A stretch of DNA of 31,599 nt from MGIIb-P sp963934015. GTDB taxonomy: Archaea > Thermoplasmatota > Poseidoniia > Poseidoniales > Thalassarchaeaceae. Below the pieces are notes generated by a model. That model was not told where the DNA came from. It saw only the letters and a list, made by a program, of their open reading frames with translations, and ran no database searches. Shown piece after piece: positions 13,852 through 22,487 of the stretch. Both the position numbers and the translations under genes were made by a program. Within the stretch, counting starts at the first letter, position 1, and each line of letters begins with the position of its first letter. The stretch is taken from assembly GCA_963934015.1 (NCBI GenBank), contig CAWVWT010000025.1, positions 1 to 31,599 of the forward strand, in the 5' to 3' direction.

Positions 13852-15893
13852 AGCATCGCTTCCCATTCCACCTCATTGAGCACATTCACACCCAATCTTG
13901 TGGCTTTCTCTAGTTTGGAACCTGCATTTTCACCGGCGACCAAGAAATCCAATTTCCCTGTGACGGTGGAGACCACCTTACCACCTGCTGCCTTAATCTG
14001 CAATGCGATTTCTTTGCGGGGGCGGTTAAGGGTACCAGTAATGCAGAATGAAAGACCGACAAGAGGGCCTGATGGTGCTTCGGTTTTGGCCACTTCAGAT
14101 ATGGTTAGAATCCGACTGAAATCTTCCAACATCTCAGAACGATCGGTTACACCTGTCATCAACGAATGTGCGACTGTCACACCAACACCTTCGATTGCAA
14201 TCAAACGCCCAAGATCATCTTCACTCAAAGCCATGAGGGAATCCATCGTGCAGATTTCACCTGCGAATGCAGTTGCCAATTCCGGGCCGATACCGGGTAA
14301 CCCGAGGGCTGAAAGGAATGTGTCCAAACTCATTTCTCTGGTCGCGTCTAACTGGTTCATGACGTTGTTTGCAGATTTCTCAGCCATTCGTTCCAAACTC
14401 TGGATTTGTTCAGAAGTCAAGCGATAGATATCAGGAATTGTTTTCACAAGTTTTACCTCACATAATTGATCGACAAGTTTCTCTCCAATTCCATCCATTT
14501 CTAAGGCACGGCACCAATACAGAATCGAACGAGCCAAGCGAGCGGGACAAGATAGATTGGAGCATCTCAAAAAGGCGCCATCTAGCTCAAGATTGGTATT
14601 GCATTCAGGGCAATCAATGGGTACATGGGGTGGTGTCGTAGCAGGCAAATCACCTGTGAATGGTTCCCCATCCGCGTGAAATCGTCCTTCGATATCACTG
14701 GCCTGAGCTGGACCCAATGTTTCGATAATCTTCGGGATCACATCACCCCGGCGGACAACTCGGACTTTGTCTCCAATTGATACACCCAATCTCTCAACCT
14801 CACCGACATTGTGCAAGGTGGTATTCTCAACGGTGACACCACTGACAACCACTGGGGCAACTCGTGCCACAGGGGTTACTGCACCTGTGCGCCCTGTCTG
14901 CCAATCGATGCCGAGTAACACTGTTGTGGCTTCTTCTGGAGGGAATTTCCACGCCAGAGCCCATCGTGGATGGTGCGCAGTCTGCCCGAGTAATTCCCGC
15001 TTTGCTAAATTGTCAAGTTTGAACACTACACCATCAATTTCCCATAATGCAGTGTCTCTTTCTTGCGTCCAGCGTTTTGTTTCGGCTAACAATGCTTGAG
15101 TTGTATCGTCGTCATTTGAACCTTCGATAACCACTTCTTCAGCCGGTGTGATGCCAACCTTGCGCAACCAGGCAATCGATTCACTGTCACCCTCAAATTG
15201 CAATGCATCGGGACTATCGGGATGTTTCTCATCATTGGTTACAAAGCGAACATCGTAGGCATGGAATGCCAAATCTGATGCATCACCCTTACCAGAATCG
15301 ATATTCTTCTGCCGTAGACTTCCCGCTGCTAGATTTCGAGGATTTGGCGCGATGTCTGCATATTTTTCACGAAACACGTCGAGGTGCATGACAACCTCAC
15401 CACGGACGTGGCAATCTCCTTCCCATGACAAACGATCAGGAATGTTTGGAATTCGGAGAGCATTTCCTGTGACATCTTCGCCGCGTTCACCACTTCCCCG
15501 TGTGGAAGCTCGTACCAATCTACCTCGCCGGTATTCCAAACTCAGAGCACTTCCATCGAGTTTAGGTTGTGCGACGAATCGTCTTCCGTGTGCTGTTGTT
15601 TCAGCGACGAAATGTGCAATCTCATCATCGCCAGTCGCCTTATCCAAACTTCGCATTGGGAACCGATGTGTCACCTTGACCGAACCAGGGGGAATCGGTG
15701 CGCCAACACGACGCAGTTGTGGGTGCTCTGAATCCAAAGATTTGAGTTCGTCCCACAATGCATCAAACTCGACATCACTGATTTCAGGGGTGGCGAGGTT
15801 GTAGTAGAGGTTTGAATGGTGCGCGATTTGCTCCGCTAGGGTAGCGATTCGCGCCGACGTGGTGTCGTCGTGTCCAAATTCTATCCATCCCAC
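13842..15893 (-). CDS. ligA: NAD-dependent DNA ligase LigA
   Basis: A complete 683-residue NAD+-dependent ligase that seals nicks in DNA using NAD+ as AMP donor. Domain order: domain Ia with the LYYNLATPEISDVEFDAL signature (about residues 29-46); the adenylation site QPKLDGSALSLEY with K111; GERGEDVTGNAL; an OB fold with TGRTGAVTPVA; a four-cysteine zinc finger CPECNTNLELDG...CSNLSCPARL (about 428-453); helix-hairpin-helix repeats including GLPGIGPELA and IEGVGVTVA; and a C-terminal BRCT domain (about 600-683). All are typical and the length is normal. Most archaea use ATP-dependent ligase, so this gene was probably acquired from bacteria (inference). It starts with GTG at 15893, inside a perfect hairpin; there is no in-frame ATG nearby. 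The 3' end overlaps the convergent PAC2 gene. Confidence 0.97.
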   Translation of the reverse strand: MGWIEFGHDDTTSARIATLAEQIAHHSNLYYNLATPEISDVEFDALWDELKSLDSEHPQLRRVGAPIPPGSVKVTHRFPMRSLDKATGDDEIAHFVAETTAHGRRFVAQPKLDGSALSLEYRRGRLVRASTRGSGERGEDVTGNALRIPNIPDRLSWEGDCHVRGEVVMHLDVFREKYADIAPNPRNLAAGSLRQKNIDSGKGDASDLAFHAYDVRFVTNDEKHPDSPDALQFEGDSESIAWLRKVGITPAEEVVIEGSNDDDTTQALLAETKRWTQERDTALWEIDGVVFKLDNLAKRELLGQTAHHPRWALAWKFPPEEATTVLLGIDWQTGRTGAVTPVARVAPVVVSGVTVENTTLHNVGEVERLGVSIGDKVRVVRRGDVIPKIIETLGPAQASDIEGRFHADGEPFTGDLPATTPPHVPIDCPECNTNLELDGAFLRCSNLSCPARLARSILYWCRALEMDGIGEKLVDQLCEVKLVKTIPDIYRLTSEQIQSLERMAEKSANNVMNQLDATREMSLDTFLSALGLPGIGPELATAFAGEICTMDSLMALSEDDLGRLIAIEGVGVTVAHSLMTGVTDRSEMLEDFSRILTISEVAKTEAPSGPLVGLSFCITGTLNRPRKEIALQIKAAGGKVVSTVTGKLDFLVAGENAGSKLEKATRLGVNVLNEVEWEAMLQP

Positions 15894-15911
15894 GTCCCCG
15901 TAGGGGACGTG
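15891..15911 (-). promoter_or_regulatory. Perfect 9-bp stem-loop covering the GTG start of ligA
   Basis: On the minus strand, arms CACGTCCCC and GGGGACGTG flank loop TAC. The last three bases of the 3' arm are the GTG start codon of ligA, and the GGGGA that could act as a ribosome-binding site is also paired. It lies in the 42-bp gap after the PH-like membrane gene. Initiation control by unfolding is inference. Confidence 0.55.
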
Positions 15912-15935
15912 AGAGTACTTGAGGCCTACGGATTC

Positions 15936-16484
15936 TTATGCTTCTTCGTTGAGAAGGGCCGCGAGTGTTTCCCACTCATCTACCATGATTGCATCAATCC
16001 TCAACGCTGCTGCTGCGAGATCTTCTTCGGAACCACCGAGTGGTAATGGGGCCAAGCGCCACCATCCCTTTCGTTGCAAAGTGATGCTAGAACCACCTGA
16101 ATATCCCGACCACCATAGACGCTCCCAATCAACCGAAAATCCATCGACCCAAAGTGCATCTTTGGTAATGGCGTAGCGTTTTGGAAGAATCAACCAACAT
16201 CCGTGTATACCGAGCAATACATCGAAGGTGAGGACCCAATGAGTCGCTGTCCCACTTCTTTCAGCTAAGAACCAAGGTGCAGCCATCATGACAATGATGG
16301 CCCCGATCATCGTGATATTTCTTACCAATTCTTGGCTGAGTTGACTCTGCCATGCCATGCTGCCCGTAGGGAATTGCCCCAAGTTGGGGATATCTTGATT
16401 GGAGCGTTTCAGTTTCCATCCATCAAAGATTACAATCGAGGCGGTTAACGCGATGACGATCATTGCGATTTGGTCCGTCTGCAA
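15936..16484 (-). CDS. Membrane protein with PH-like cytoplasmic domain
   Basis: A 182-residue protein with an N-terminal helix (IAMIVIALTASIVIFDGW, about residues 6-23), a polar loop, and two further helices (NITMIGAIIVMMAAPWFLA, about 56-74; WVLTFDVLLGIHGCWLIL, about 83-100). From about residue 101, a soluble strand-rich part (RYAITKDALWVDGFSVDWERLWWSGY, then SSITLQRKGWWRLAPLPL, quoted in part) looks like a bacterial-type PH domain followed by an amphipathic helix. This membrane plus bPH arrangement is common in small prokaryotic proteins of unknown function. Its stop is 42 bp before ligA and its start is 9 bp after the end of the beta-helix surface gene, so it is likely co-transcribed with the latter. 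Function unknown. Confidence 0.72.
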   Translation of the reverse strand: MQTDQIAMIVIALTASIVIFDGWKLKRSNQDIPNLGQFPTGSMAWQSQLSQELVRNITMIGAIIVMMAAPWFLAERSGTATHWVLTFDVLLGIHGCWLILPKRYAITKDALWVDGFSVDWERLWWSGYSGGSSITLQRKGWWRLAPLPLGGSEEDLAAAALRIDAIMVDEWETLAALLNEEA

Positions 16485-16493
16485 ATTCTCACC

Positions 16494-19400
16494 TCAATCC
16501 TCGCGTCGGATGTCTGTGTTGAAGCGTAGATATGCGAATGTTGAGAATACAATAATCAATCCCAACGTCAAGACGACTGAGGGGCTACAGAGGGTAGTGA
16601 TCAATGACTTTTCTTCTGATGATGGTGTGAACAACCCGACACCCGGATCAAGCGGGTCGAGGTCCTCTGAATCAGAGACACCGTCACCATCGTCATCATC
16701 GTCTTCGATAAGATTTGTTTGGCAGTTGCTACGAATGGAATCTGGCAGACCGTCGACATCTGTATCGTGGTGTGCACAAGCATCGTGTGGGAAGGCATCA
16801 ATGTCGTCTTTGTACTCGTCATTGTCATCATCCACATCGAAGACATCGGGGCCGCAGAAACGATTGTTTTCAGCATCCCACCAAGCGTTGCCGCCTATTG
16901 ATGGGCAACTGTCAATGTAATCGGAATCTGCATCGGCCGGATTTACGGTAAGTGAGACTGTGGCGTAGCCTTCTGCCCCATGTATATCGATTGCAGTGGC
17001 CCGAAGAGTCCACTCTCCTTGCTCAGTGTCTGTAGTCGTACCAGATGAAGTGTCACCAATTAGGAAAGTATCGTCTCCATTCTGTAATACCCACACCCAT
17101 TCGACGATGTCATCACCATTTGGGTCTGTTGCAGTTGCTGAGTAGTTCAGAGGTTGTCCTGCGTTTACAATCAAAGTTTCTGGGCCTTCAATAATGATAA
17201 TGGGTGGTGAGTTTAGGGTCATTTCTATTGAGAGTACACGCTGTCCGCTGGTGTCGAGTTGTAACTGTCCAGTTGCGGGTAGATATCCCTCTGAAGTGGC
17301 CGTCCACTGACCATACCATGCATCAGTCATTCCTGATTCGGTATGGGTTTGATGAATAACAACAATTTGTGAAGGGTTGTCCCATTCAAGTTGCTGCTCA
17401 CCCAATGTAAAGTCAAATTCAGGTATGGTCATTGCAATCGTTACATTCACCGAAGAGGATACGGCCCAAGTATGCCCGATGTGCAAACTCGCAGCACCAG
17501 TAATATTGACTTCAACTTCTTCGATATCAATTACATTTGCAGACCACATTTTGTCAAACCCGAGCATCTGAATCATGCCGCCCAATTCGCCACCCTGTAG
17601 GGTAAATGGAAGTGTATTCGAATCGATTGCGATCTCTGCATGGAGGTGGGAATTGAGAATAGTGACGCCGATGCCATCCGCATCTTCTAAACCACCTTCC
17701 AATCGTAGAGCCATGTCATATCCCTGAACATCACAATCTTCGATGATTGTCCCTGCAGAAGGAGTACCGTGCACAGTGACCCCTACACCCGAGCCTGTTC
17801 CAAATAAATCAACACGAAGCAATTTCATTTCACTCTCTTCAATCAAAACACCTGGGGAGCCGTTGATCGTTGAATCACTGAGTATGAAATTCTCTGCTTG
17901 CTCAATGTGTAAAGCAGACTCACCGGTCCCGGCGGAGAGGGTCATATCAGTGACTGTGAGTGACTCGTCGACCATCTGTAGAAACAAAGCCGAACCATCC
18001 CCATCATAGGCTGTTGTATCCCAATTCGATAAGGTGCCTGAACTCTGCTGAACCCAAGCCCCATTTGAACTGCCGGCTCCAATAATTACACCATCGATCC
18101 AGAGGGATGCGTCGGTGGTCCAAATTGCGTACATTCCACAGTTTTGAATCAGTGTTCCATGAAGATTTAGCGTTCCAGTGGACCGAACGCAGATGTCTGT
18201 TTGAGAGATTGATCCATCAATGATTGCAAGTGTACCCGAACCGCTGACACTCACAGGAGCATCAGATATGGTCATCGATGCAAGTGATGCGATACCATTG
18301 TTTCCAACTGTAATTGGACCCCCTGAATACAGAGTTGAAATCATCTCTATGCTTCCGTTTTCACCGGTAGAAATCCCTCCGGAAGCTGTGCCACCAATCC
18401 AAGCATCGTTGGCACGAAGAATTCCTTCGACGGTTATTCCAGCATCGGGTGCAATCGATAATTCAACACCTGGCATAATTTCCAATATTGTACCAGGTGC
18501 AACAACTAAATCACTGCCCAAATGCCAAGGCGAGAATACTGCTTCAAGGCGAATAGATTCGGATGTTGAGGCGGTTGGAACGGTTGAAATCATCACTTCA
18601 ATTTGGGCGTTACTTGTTGGAATCCAAGATTGATATCGGTTGACATTCGCATGTTGAATAACCACTGTTTGCTGATTCCCGTTGTTGGTTTCACCATTTT
18701 CATCGACAACACGCCACGTGTACCATGTGCTGACTTCCCCATTGGAATTTGTTTGTTGGACAGCCCCCCCAACAGAGACATTTGCACCTTCAACGGCATT
18801 GCCAGCATCGATGACTGTGACCTTGAGATGGCTTCGTTCGGTAAGTATGGCATCGGTTCCTATGGCCAAGGTACCAGAGGCGTGGCCACCATCGAGAATG
18901 AGTTCGCAGTCCTGATTCAATTCAAGTGACCCAGTGAGTGATGTCTGAACCCAAGTCCATGGATCATAGCAAGTAAATGTCAACGAAGAGGATATCGTCA
19001 AACCCTGACCTTCTCCTTTGAGTGGCACACCAGCGGTAAGGGCACCTACGCCACCTTGCAATACCCCATTGTCACCCTTGAGCTGACCATTGGGTTGAAT
19101 GGCGAGGATTGCTGTTTCTGGAATCGTAAGAGTTGAGTCGATAAGCATGAGTGATGCTGTACTCTCTATGGTTAGATTTCCATCCAATACGAAACTACCT
19201 CCAACCAATCTGGCATCGACACCAGAAGGAATAGTCCAATCACCTGTGCCTGGTACGATGGCGATCTGAATCTCCCCTCCAGGTGGAGATAGTGTCGCAC
19301 TCGAACCCATTCCACTATCCGAGTCTTCGGCTTGAACGTACGAACCACTCGTCAATAGTGGGAGTATAGACTCCCCTGATGGATTTGTAATTTCACTAAA

Positions 19401-21173
19401 ACCGTGTGCTTGGACGGTTGCACTACCAATCGCTGCACCAACCAAATCGGTGACTGTTACGGTAGATTCTGTGAATTGTTCTTCAACGCTTACAGCAAAA
19501 TTGGGTGTACCTGAAGAGCCCCAAAGAAGGGTACCATCACCAAATCCGTCATAGACTCCGGATGATGTGTCGCTAGGCATATCTCGAATAATAGCACTGG
19601 CATCATTGGCCAACTGAATACCGTATGATCTGTGTGTCATATCGATGTTCCATTCTGCAACATGGAGGGTTCCTGCTACGATATTGATACCAACATCTGA
19701 TGCTGATGTATCAAGCGTATCAATGATCACTGTTCCTCCATCGATTGTGATACCGCTACCGGTGTTCCTCCCTCCCCCACCTGATGTTAGATGGGGACCT
19801 GTGATGGTGCATTCTGATTCGCATCGGATCCCTTCATTCCAACCGGTCACCATGACATCGTCGGCAATGACGTTTGACCAAACCGCACGCAAACCGGTGG
19901 ATGTTGAATCGGAGCTTGAGAAGCTACGATAAATTTCAATCTGTGAGAATACTGCATCTACATCTAGTATGACAAAACCATTTCCTTGTGCTGTAAATAT
20001 TGTGTTCGTGGCTTCAAACGACCAACCAGAGATAGTTCCACCATCGGCAAACATCAGTGATGAATTTTCAATAATCAATTCACCAGAGCCTGAGACGTCG
20101 AACAATTGACCACTGGAATGAAGTGATAATTCATTGGCATAAACAGTTCCTGCGCCTCGAAGGCGAGCAAATGTACCATTCGAATGAATCTCTGTACTTG
20201 GCCACGCTCCTACAAATTTCAATTCACCATCAACTTGTGCGTCTATGCAAGGAGTGTGATTGTCACAGGTGAAATAAAGTGAACGGAATTCAACATCTTC
20301 GATACTTCCGGTGATGAGGGAATTTACAGTGCAGGTTGTACCACACTGCGTGTCTGTGAGCAAGAGACCGCTCAACGAATCGGCTTCAACCATTATGCCC
20401 CCAGTTCCAATGTCAGTCGGCATCACAGTCGCACTAACTGAGCCACTCCCCCGAACCATACGGGTGAAGCCATCAGCGTGAATCTCACCATAAAATGTGG
20501 AGCCATCCTCAAGAACTATTACATCTGCATCATCGATCGATGTTGTCATCACAATATTCGCATTTCCACCATTGTGAACATGGACTACTTCCGCACTGAG
20601 GGTCGAAGTGACACCAGTGAGTGAGGCGGTTCCATCGACACGCAAGCAGGATGTTGTGGCTGATTCACAGGTAAATCCGTCACCTGAGATGCTCCCTTTC
20701 GCCCAGACACCGATGATGGTGTCTCTCAGTTGGGTCGATTCGATAGTGAGGCTAGCGCTTGCTTCAACATCAAATCCACCACGAGAATCTGAGATTTCTG
20801 CGTGAGATACGTCCGATGAAGAACCGGGTTCGAGAAGGAAACCCTGCCAACGGGCTTGGATTGATGTTTCAGCAACCCAAGAACCCCAAATCTCAACGGG
20901 TTCGACCGCTGTACCTTGTATTTCCAAATCTCCTTCAATGGTAATTGTCACATCTTCAGTGATATTGAGGTGTGTTCCAGCCTGAATGGTCAAGGTTGCG
21001 CCATTTGAAATCGTGACGTTCTCACCGAGAGTCATGTTCTCAGACCAAATTTGGTCAGTTGTGTACACAACTCCCTCGTGTGTGGGTACACGCAGCGCCT
21101 CTGGCGCTGCCATGAGCAATGGAGCAAGTACGAGGCTTGCAAGGATGAGGATGCTGTATGAGCGCTGTCGCAT
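16494..21173 (-). CDS. Giant parallel-beta-helix surface protein with PKD and TSP3-like repeats
   Basis: A 1559-residue exported protein. Signal peptide: MRQRSYSILILASLVLAPLLMAA. From about residue 40 to 1300 it shows long runs of short alternating strands with turn residues (VEADSLSGLLLTDTQC, GTLHVAEWNIDMTHRSYGIQ), the pattern of right-handed parallel beta-helix / Pbl repeats found in polysaccharide-binding or polysaccharide-degrading surface proteins. A PKD/cadherin-like domain follows (about 1322-1412, with SATATDPNGDDIVEWVW), then Asp-rich thrombospondin-type-3-like calcium repeats (about 1415-1512: DVDDDNDEYKDDIDAFP, DTDVDGLPDSI, DDDDDGDGVSDSEDLDP). One C-terminal helix (about 1532-1553) and a short RRED tail finish it. 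It probably stands outside the cell, anchored at its C-terminus. Catalytic residues were not found. It begins 63 bp after tRNA-Pro with no obvious promoter, so it may be transcribed with the ribosomal operon. Confidence 0.88.
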   Translation of the reverse strand: MRQRSYSILILASLVLAPLLMAAPEALRVPTHEGVVYTTDQIWSENMTLGENVTISNGATLTIQAGTHLNITEDVTITIEGDLEIQGTAVEPVEIWGSWVAETSIQARWQGFLLEPGSSSDVSHAEISDSRGGFDVEASASLTIESTQLRDTIIGVWAKGSISGDGFTCESATTSCLRVDGTASLTGVTSTLSAEVVHVHNGGNANIVMTTSIDDADVIVLEDGSTFYGEIHADGFTRMVRGSGSVSATVMPTDIGTGGIMVEADSLSGLLLTDTQCGTTCTVNSLITGSIEDVEFRSLYFTCDNHTPCIDAQVDGELKFVGAWPSTEIHSNGTFARLRGAGTVYANELSLHSSGQLFDVSGSGELIIENSSLMFADGGTISGWSFEATNTIFTAQGNGFVILDVDAVFSQIEIYRSFSSSDSTSTGLRAVWSNVIADDVMVTGWNEGIRCESECTITGPHLTSGGGGRNTGSGITIDGGTVIIDTLDTSASDVGINIVAGTLHVAEWNIDMTHRSYGIQLANDASAIIRDMPSDTSSGVYDGFGDGTLLWGSSGTPNFAVSVEEQFTESTVTVTDLVGAAIGSATVQAHGFSEITNPSGESILPLLTSGSYVQAEDSDSGMGSSATLSPPGGEIQIAIVPGTGDWTIPSGVDARLVGGSFVLDGNLTIESTASLMLIDSTLTIPETAILAIQPNGQLKGDNGVLQGGVGALTAGVPLKGEGQGLTISSSLTFTCYDPWTWVQTSLTGSLELNQDCELILDGGHASGTLAIGTDAILTERSHLKVTVIDAGNAVEGANVSVGGAVQQTNSNGEVSTWYTWRVVDENGETNNGNQQTVVIQHANVNRYQSWIPTSNAQIEVMISTVPTASTSESIRLEAVFSPWHLGSDLVVAPGTILEIMPGVELSIAPDAGITVEGILRANDAWIGGTASGGISTGENGSIEMISTLYSGGPITVGNNGIASLASMTISDAPVSVSGSGTLAIIDGSISQTDICVRSTGTLNLHGTLIQNCGMYAIWTTDASLWIDGVIIGAGSSNGAWVQQSSGTLSNWDTTAYDGDGSALFLQMVDESLTVTDMTLSAGTGESALHIEQAENFILSDSTINGSPGVLIEESEMKLLRVDLFGTGSGVGVTVHGTPSAGTIIEDCDVQGYDMALRLEGGLEDADGIGVTILNSHLHAEIAIDSNTLPFTLQGGELGGMIQMLGFDKMWSANVIDIEEVEVNITGAASLHIGHTWAVSSSVNVTIAMTIPEFDFTLGEQQLEWDNPSQIVVIHQTHTESGMTDAWYGQWTATSEGYLPATGQLQLDTSGQRVLSIEMTLNSPPIIIIEGPETLIVNAGQPLNYSATATDPNGDDIVEWVWVLQNGDDTFLIGDTSSGTTTDTEQGEWTLRATAIDIHGAEGYATVSLTVNPADADSDYIDSCPSIGGNAWWDAENNRFCGPDVFDVDDDNDEYKDDIDAFPHDACAHHDTDVDGLPDSIRSNCQTNLIEDDDDDGDGVSDSEDLDPLDPGVGLFTPSSEEKSLITTLCSPSVVLTLGLIIVFSTFAYLRFNTDIRRED
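21092..21110 (-). promoter_or_regulatory. 8-bp GC stem, triloop hairpin after the signal-peptide codons of the beta-helix gene
   Basis: Perfect arms GCAGCGCC and GGCGCTGC with loop TCT (plus-strand reading), 64-82 nt into the coding sequence and just at the predicted signal-peptide end. It is similar in form to the hairpin at 5534-5550 in the other large surface gene. Role unknown. Confidence 0.42.
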
Positions 21174-21225
21174 GGAATCGTTGGTGTTCTGAATGAGGTT
21201 TGAACCCTCCCGTCAACCGTCAGCA

Positions 21226-21241
21226 GCCCACTAAGGTGGGC
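21226..21241 (-). other. Hairpin overlapping the 3' end of tRNA-Pro
   Basis: Arms GCCCAC and GTGGGC with loop TAAG. The first five bases of the transcript-side 5' arm belong to the tRNA acceptor strand and discriminator, so this fold competes with the acceptor stem in the precursor. It may assist 3' processing or termination (inference). Confidence 0.35.
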
Positions 21242-21311
21242 CCGTCCGGATTTGAACCGGAGTCTGACGGCCCCCAGCCGTCAAGTATTGGCCAAGCTAA
21301 CCTACGGGCCC
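21237..21311 (-). tRNA. tRNA-Pro (anticodon GGG), CCA not encoded
   Basis: Folds as a 75-nt cloverleaf on the minus strand. The acceptor GGGCCCG pairs with CGGGCCC, and the discriminator is A. The anticodon stem GACGG/CCGTC carries loop CTGGGGG, giving anticodon GGG (proline, codon CCC). The T-arm TCCGG, loop TTCAAAT, CCGGA is perfect. The genome continues CCT, so CCA must be added after transcription. It lies 30 bp after rpoN on the same strand, and hairpins flank both its ends. Confidence 0.95.
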
Positions 21312-21315
21312 GGGA

Positions 21316-21333
21316 CATCTGTTTGCACAGATG
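21316..21333 (-). other. Perfect 7-bp hairpin between rpoN and tRNA-Pro
   Basis: Arms CATCTGT and ACAGATG with loop TTGC, ending 4 nt before the tRNA 5' end and 9 nt after the rpoN stop. It could mark an RNA cleavage site that separates the mRNA from the tRNA, or shield the mRNA 3' end. No T-tract follows. Confidence 0.42.
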
Positions 21334-21341
21334 ATGCGGTG

Positions 21342-21551
21342 TTACTCCTGCCTTCTAGTTGTGCTGAATGGCGCAACCGAATCGATCAGTTCAACATGAG
21401 ATACGAACATACGTCGGCAGCAATAGCGCTCAAGGCCAACTTCATCTAGCATCTCCTGAGCGTCTCGGCCTTCTGTGAGACCATTGGAATAGCGTTCCCA
21501 AAGGTGCCCGATTACATGTCCACAAGAAAAGCATCGTACTGGAATTATCAT
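21342..21551 (-). CDS. rpoN: DNA-directed RNA polymerase subunit N (Rpo10)
   Basis: A 69-residue archaeal/eukaryotic-type RNA polymerase assembly subunit (Rpb10 homologue). It has the invariant IPVRCFSCGHVIG zinc half-site near the N-terminus (residues 3-15) and YCCRRMFVSHVELID (about 43-57), which together give the atypical CX2C...CC zinc site. It docks on subunit D/L as part of the assembly platform. It starts at the ATG at 21551, with GAGGTGAT 4 nt upstream overlapping the rps9 stop. An out-of-frame ATG lies just before the true start. Position after rps9 is the conserved archaeal order; the usual downstream rpoK is replaced here by tRNA-Pro. The C-terminus (FSTTRRQE) is slightly longer than in many archaea. 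Confidence 0.96.
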   Translation of the reverse strand: MIIPVRCFSCGHVIGHLWERYSNGLTEGRDAQEMLDEVGLERYCCRRMFVSHVELIDSVAPFSTTRRQE

Positions 21552-21561
21552 TCATATCACC

Positions 21562-22011
21562 TCAACGGTAGGACTTCTGCCACTTGGCACGTGCGCCACG
21601 ACCCATTTGGTGTTTGGGCTCCTTTCGGCGCGGGTCGTTCACTAGCAAGCTTCGGTCAAATCTAAGGAACTCGTCACGGAGTTCCTCATCTATTCCTTCT
21701 GCACCATCATTGTAGTGGACAAGTCCACGTGCAATTGCGGTACGGATGGCATCAACCTGACCCATCTGGCCACCACCAATGGTGTTGACGTTGATGTCAA
21801 CCCTTGCAAGCCGATTCATCGCATCAGCAATTGTCAGGGGTTCCATGGCCTTTGTTCGGGCCATTTCAGGTTGAAGAATTTCAATGGGCTCAGAGTTCAC
21901 GCGGACGCGACCCTTGCCAGCCTTGACGGTGGCTCGAGCAATAGCTGTCTTTCGCTTGCCAGATGTGTTGACCACCTTGGCTTGCTTTTCCTTCTTTTTT
22001 GCCATGCTCAT
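21562..22011 (-). CDS. rps9: 30S ribosomal protein S9 (uS9)
   Basis: A 149-residue small-subunit protein. The N-terminal KVVNTSGKRKTAIARATVKAGKG (about residues 12-34, quoted in part) and the C-terminal basic tail GRGARAKWQKSYR, which reaches toward the P-site tRNA, are diagnostic. The archaeal-type NTIGGGQMGQVDAIRTAIARGL is present in the middle. Two starts are possible: the ATG at 22011, overlapping the L13 stop as ATGA, and the ATG at 22005. GGGAGG lies 4 nt before the first, so I use 22011, but the second has more usual spacing. It is translationally coupled within the L18e-L13-S9-RpoN operon. Confidence 0.97.
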   Translation of the reverse strand: MSMAKKKEKQAKVVNTSGKRKTAIARATVKAGKGRVRVNSEPIEILQPEMARTKAMEPLTIADAMNRLARVDINVNTIGGGQMGQVDAIRTAIARGLVHYNDGAEGIDEELRDEFLRFDRSLLVNDPRRKEPKHQMGRGARAKWQKSYR

Positions 22012-22487
22012 TCAGCCTCCCATCGTACGGTTACACCCAATTCCTTGCTGATCTCGCCCAAACGGACGAATCGCTCAGGGAGCGGGCGCTCAATATTTGT
22101 TGAATCTCCCCATTCACAGCCATCGGGTAGGTCACCAGAAAGATCCGATGGTGTGCCGATTTCGACCCGCAGTGCTTTGAGAGCACCACGACCGCTGCTG
22201 TTCTTCTGGTAGGGTAGCATACCACGAACGGTACGCTTGAGTATTTGGTCAGGCATACGTGGGAAGAACGGTCCCTTACGGGCATGGTTCAATTCGTACT
22301 TTGCCCGATAATCGGACAAAACACTCGTACGCTTTCCTGAGACTATTGCCTTCTCGGCATTGACGATGATGACACGAGTGTCTTCGCCTGCCTTCTTGGC
22401 GGAAATCAACTGCTTAGCAACAGTGCTAGCCAGTCGACCGAGGATTTTATCCTCCGCATTGTAAACGAACGTTGTCGCTTCAGCCAA
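22008..22487 (-). CDS. rpl13: 50S ribosomal protein L13 (uL13)
   Basis: A 159-residue large-subunit protein. The N-terminal FVYNAEDKILGRLASTVAKQL (about residues 7-26) and the central IVNAEKAIVSGKR, followed by GPFFPRMPDQILKRTVRGMLPYQKNSSGRGALKALRV (in part, about 73-109), are diagnostic of uL13. The C-terminal half (about 110-159) is an archaeal extension. The start overlaps the end of rpl18e by 8 bp and the stop overlaps the S9 start by 4 bp, so translation of the three is tightly coupled. It binds 23S rRNA early in assembly (family knowledge). Confidence 0.97.
   Translation of the reverse strand: MAEATTFVYNAEDKILGRLASTVAKQLISAKKAGEDTRVIIVNAEKAIVSGKRTSVLSDYRAKYELNHARKGPFFPRMPDQILKRTVRGMLPYQKNSSGRGALKALRVEIGTPSDLSGDLPDGCEWGDSTNIERPLPERFVRLGEISKELGVTVRWEAE

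Noticed and set aside
13850..13862. 5-bp hairpin GAAGC/GCTTC at the PAC2-ligA convergent overlap
   Set aside because: Too short to separate from chance, although its location matches the other boundary hairpins.
21194..21215. Second T-loop-like GGGTTCAAACC downstream of tRNA-Pro
   Set aside because: Only a 4-bp stem around the loop can be drawn and no further cloverleaf arms are present; it could be a chance match.
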